NCBI GenBank assembly: GCA_023622465.1
Contig: JAMNZE010000035.1
Coordinates: forward strand, 1 to 6,702
DNA from: UBA5500 sp023622465
GTDB taxonomy: Bacteria > Bacillota > UBA994 > UBA5500
Length of the DNA stretch: 6,702 bases
Direction: 5' to 3'
Shown here: positions 5,086 through 6,702 of the stretch, piece by piece
How positions within the stretch are numbered: position 1 is the stretch's first letter
Layout: the number at the start of each line of letters is the position of its first letter
Translations under genes and position numbers: made by a program
The notes under the pieces: model-generated
What the model was told of the DNA's origin: nothing
The model's database searches: none
Seen by the model: only the letters and a program-made list of their open reading frames with translations

Positions 5086-6528
5086 CTATTTTACTGGCTT
5101 TGGTTGAACTCCCGCTGGAATGGGGCATTCGTAGGATTCGCCGCCAAGACGTTCTTCTAGCTCCGCCTTAGCCGCCGCCAACTGCTCCGGTTGTAGAATG
5201 AGGTCTAACCCGGTGCCTGCCATGGCCTTGGCCGCCAGCAGCATACCCTTATGGGCCCAACTGGATTTACCTTGGGCTACCATCTGCCATGAGTGACCGG
5301 GTGTGCCCAGAGCATAGCAGCTGGTATAGCACTGAACGGTAGGCACGATCCACGATACGTCGGACACATCGGTGGAGCCCATCATCGGTTGATCATAGCT
5401 AATGTGCGGCAATACATCGGTGTGCAACGCTTTCCCTTCTAAGGCTTGGGCCAGCTGCCGCCCTTCCCGACCGCCATACCTATAAATGAGCGCCTCCCGT
5501 TCCTTGCTCAGCTCGGCCTCACCCAAAGTGCTACGAATAGCCTGGGCGAAGGCTTCCTCTTCTGGCGTATAGGTCAGCGGTGGAACGGCTTCCAGATTGG
5601 CGTGCATCAGTTTCTCTAAAACTTCATTAGGAATAAGGTTGGAACAAGCCTTATCTACCTCGATCTCCACCTGGGTTTGGGTCATTAAAGCGGCGCCCCG
5701 AGCAATATCGTTAACCCACTCATAGATCTCTTTAACAATGCTATTCTTGGGCGCCCGGATTAAATAGAGCACCTCGGCCCGTGGCTGCACCACGTTGGGG
5801 CTCTTACCACCGGTATCAATAACCGCGTAGTGGATACGAGCTTCCGGAATAACATGTTCCCGTAAATAGTTGACACCCACATTCATCAGTTCCACCGCAT
5901 CCAGCGCGCTGCGCCCCAAGTGGGGTGAAGCGGCCGCATGGGAGGAACGACCGGTGAAACGGTAATAGACTTGTATGTTGGCTAAAGAGGAGCCGGATGC
6001 CACCCGATTCATAGTACCCGAGTGCCAGGTGATGGCCGCATCCAGATCGGCGAATACGCCTTCCCTAGCCATAAAAGCCTTGCCCGAACCGCCCTCTTCG
6101 CCAGGGCAGCCAAAGTATTTCACCGTACCCGGCAGGTTGTTTTCTGCTAAGTACTGGGCCAGAGCCGCTGCCGCAGCCAAGGAACCTACGCCTAGCAAAT
6201 GGTGCCCACAACCATGGCCCGGTGCACCGGGGACCAGTGGTTTACGTTCGGCCACACCGGCCACTTGACTGAGGCCGGAAAGGGCATCGTATTCCCCTAA
6301 GAAACCGATTACCGGCTCACCCTGTCCGGCGGTGCCCACAAAGGCATAGGGGACCCCACCAACCTCCTCTTCCACCGTAAAACCAGCTGCCTTAAGTGCT
6401 TCCACCAGCACCGCTGCCGATTGTTTCTCTTCAAAACGCGTTTCCGCATGCTCCCAAATGGCATCACTTAAAGCCGCATATTCGCTGGCCTTAGCATCAA
6501 TGAGTTCAAAAAGACGCTGCTTATTCAT
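5086..6528 (-). CDS. abgB: AbgB-like aminobenzoyl-glutamate hydrolase / M20 family amidohydrolase
   Basis: A 480-residue zinc amidohydrolase of peptidase family M20 that matches E. coli AbgB closely in length and sequence (shared GEYDALSGLSQ, GCPGEEGGSGK, SPHLGRSALDAV, VVQ..AEVLYLIRAP, STDVGDVSW-like and AHKGMLLAAK segments). AbgB with AbgA splits p-aminobenzoyl-glutamate, a folate breakdown product, into p-aminobenzoate and glutamate. Likely metal ligands are in GHGCGHH (H105, C107, H109), the Glu pair E144-E145 in CPGEEGG, and H169 in TWHS; H197 in SSHAA lies at the start of the dimerisation domain. No signal peptide is visible. The start at 6528 is ATG, preceded by GGGAGGGG about 6-8 bases upstream. 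No abgA or abgT is in the window, so the substrate may differ: some M20D proteins act on other N-acyl amino acids or dipeptides. It heads a possible transcript with the hemerythrin gene 35 bases downstream. Confidence 0.88.
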   Translation of the reverse strand: MNKQRLFELIDAKASEYAALSDAIWEHAETRFEEKQSAAVLVEALKAAGFTVEEEVGGVPYAFVGTAGQGEPVIGFLGEYDALSGLSQVAGVAERKPLVPGAPGHGCGHHLLGVGSLAAAAALAQYLAENNLPGTVKYFGCPGEEGGSGKAFMAREGVFADLDAAITWHSGTMNRVASGSSLANIQVYYRFTGRSSHAAASPHLGRSALDAVELMNVGVNYLREHVIPEARIHYAVIDTGGKSPNVVQPRAEVLYLIRAPKNSIVKEIYEWVNDIARGAALMTQTQVEIEVDKACSNLIPNEVLEKLMHANLEAVPPLTYTPEEEAFAQAIRSTLGEAELSKEREALIYRYGGREGRQLAQALEGKALHTDVLPHISYDQPMMGSTDVSDVSWIVPTVQCYTSCYALGTPGHSWQMVAQGKSSWAHKGMLLAAKAMAGTGLDLILQPEQLAAAKAELEERLGGESYECPIPAGVQPKPVK

Positions 6529-6580
6529 TACCTTCCCCTCCCGCGGATATTACTGTTACCATAGATTTCTTCCCCCAAAG

Positions 6581-6609
6581 TTAATATCCTGCCATTCGGT
6601 GTTAGTTAA
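6581..6609 (-). promoter_or_regulatory. Possible promoter of the AbgB-like gene
   Basis: On the minus strand TTAACT (6604-6609, four of six to the -35 consensus) is followed after exactly 17 bases by TATTAA (6581-6586, four of six to the -10). It lies between the upstream terminator and the ribosome site, where a promoter is required, but neither box is strong. Confidence 0.3.
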
Positions 6610-6620
6610 ATAGATAACTA
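6603..6620. repeat. Operator-like inverted repeat over the -35 region
   Basis: A perfect 6-base inverted repeat, TAGTTA (6603-6608) and TAACTA (6615-6620), is separated by AATAGA, giving an 18-base symmetric site. It overlaps the proposed -35 box of the AbgB-like gene, where a repressor could block RNA polymerase. The regulator is unknown, and no regulator gene is in the window. Confidence 0.35.
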
Positions 6621-6636
6621 CACAGCACCAAGCGAT

Positions 6637-6670
6637 AAAAGCTCGAGGGACGACATTTCGTCGTCCCTCG
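6637..6670 (-). terminator. Intrinsic terminator of a gene beyond the right edge
   Basis: A perfect 11-pair stem (CGAGGGACGAC, 6644-6654, with its complement at 6660-6670) and a five-base loop are followed on the minus strand by AGC and then TTTT. The plus strand has no T-run after the stem. It marks the end of a minus-strand gene to the right of 6702 and separates it from the AbgB-like gene. The last 32 bases of the window hold nothing else I can identify. Confidence 0.8.
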
Positions 6671-6702
6671 GCTCGTCCAAACATCTGATTCAATTCACGC
6701 AC

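Noticed and set aside
5975..6268. Plus-strand open frame of 97 codons.
   Set aside because: It is antisense to the conserved metal-binding part of the AbgB-like gene and has no coding signature of its own.

Overview
The window looks like chromosomal DNA of an anaerobic Gram-positive bacterium, probably Bacillota/Clostridia. The evidence is strong AGGAGG-type ribosome binding sites before almost every gene, GTG starts, extended -10 promoters and compact intrinsic terminators. The gene set also fits: a DUF1540 protein, a CxxC zinc-ribbon protein, a ferredoxin-like Fe-S protein, bacteriohemerythrin and an AbgB-type M20 peptidase. No taxonomic marker is present, so this placement is inference. 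I see no insertion sequence, integrase, CRISPR array, tRNA or rRNA, and no intergenic gap longer than 300 bases.

Layout in minus-strand transcription order (right to left): an intrinsic terminator of a gene beyond the right edge (about 6639-6670); an AbgB-like amidohydrolase (5086-6528); 35 bases later a bacteriohemerythrin (4649-5050); then a small unrecognised gene starting at 4578. The last three have no terminator between them and may be transcribed together. After a disrupted zone come a broken DUF1540 gene (3471-3709), a terminator, a monocistronic Fe-S protein (2680-3390) with its own extended -10 promoter and terminator, and a large cytoplasmic M14 zinc carboxypeptidase-like protein (17-2551). 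The only plus-strand gene is a zinc-ribbon protein starting at 3968, divergent from DUF1540.

The most unusual part is 3.47-4.63 kb. The DUF1540 gene is split between two frames. The zinc-ribbon gene loses its last CxxC pair at about 4214 and runs directly into the reverse complement of the 3' end of the convergent unknown gene, so each reading frame continues antisense through the other gene. A plus-strand terminator lies before the stop codon of the extended zinc-ribbon frame, so its message would lack an in-frame stop. The simplest reading is two small deletions (or assembly errors) among small Cys-rich and hypothetical genes, not a new system.

Functionally, the intact genes suggest peptide and N-acyl amino acid (folate-fragment) scavenging by the M14 and M20 hydrolases, plus oxygen or redox handling by hemerythrin and the Fe-S protein. 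No single pathway connects them.
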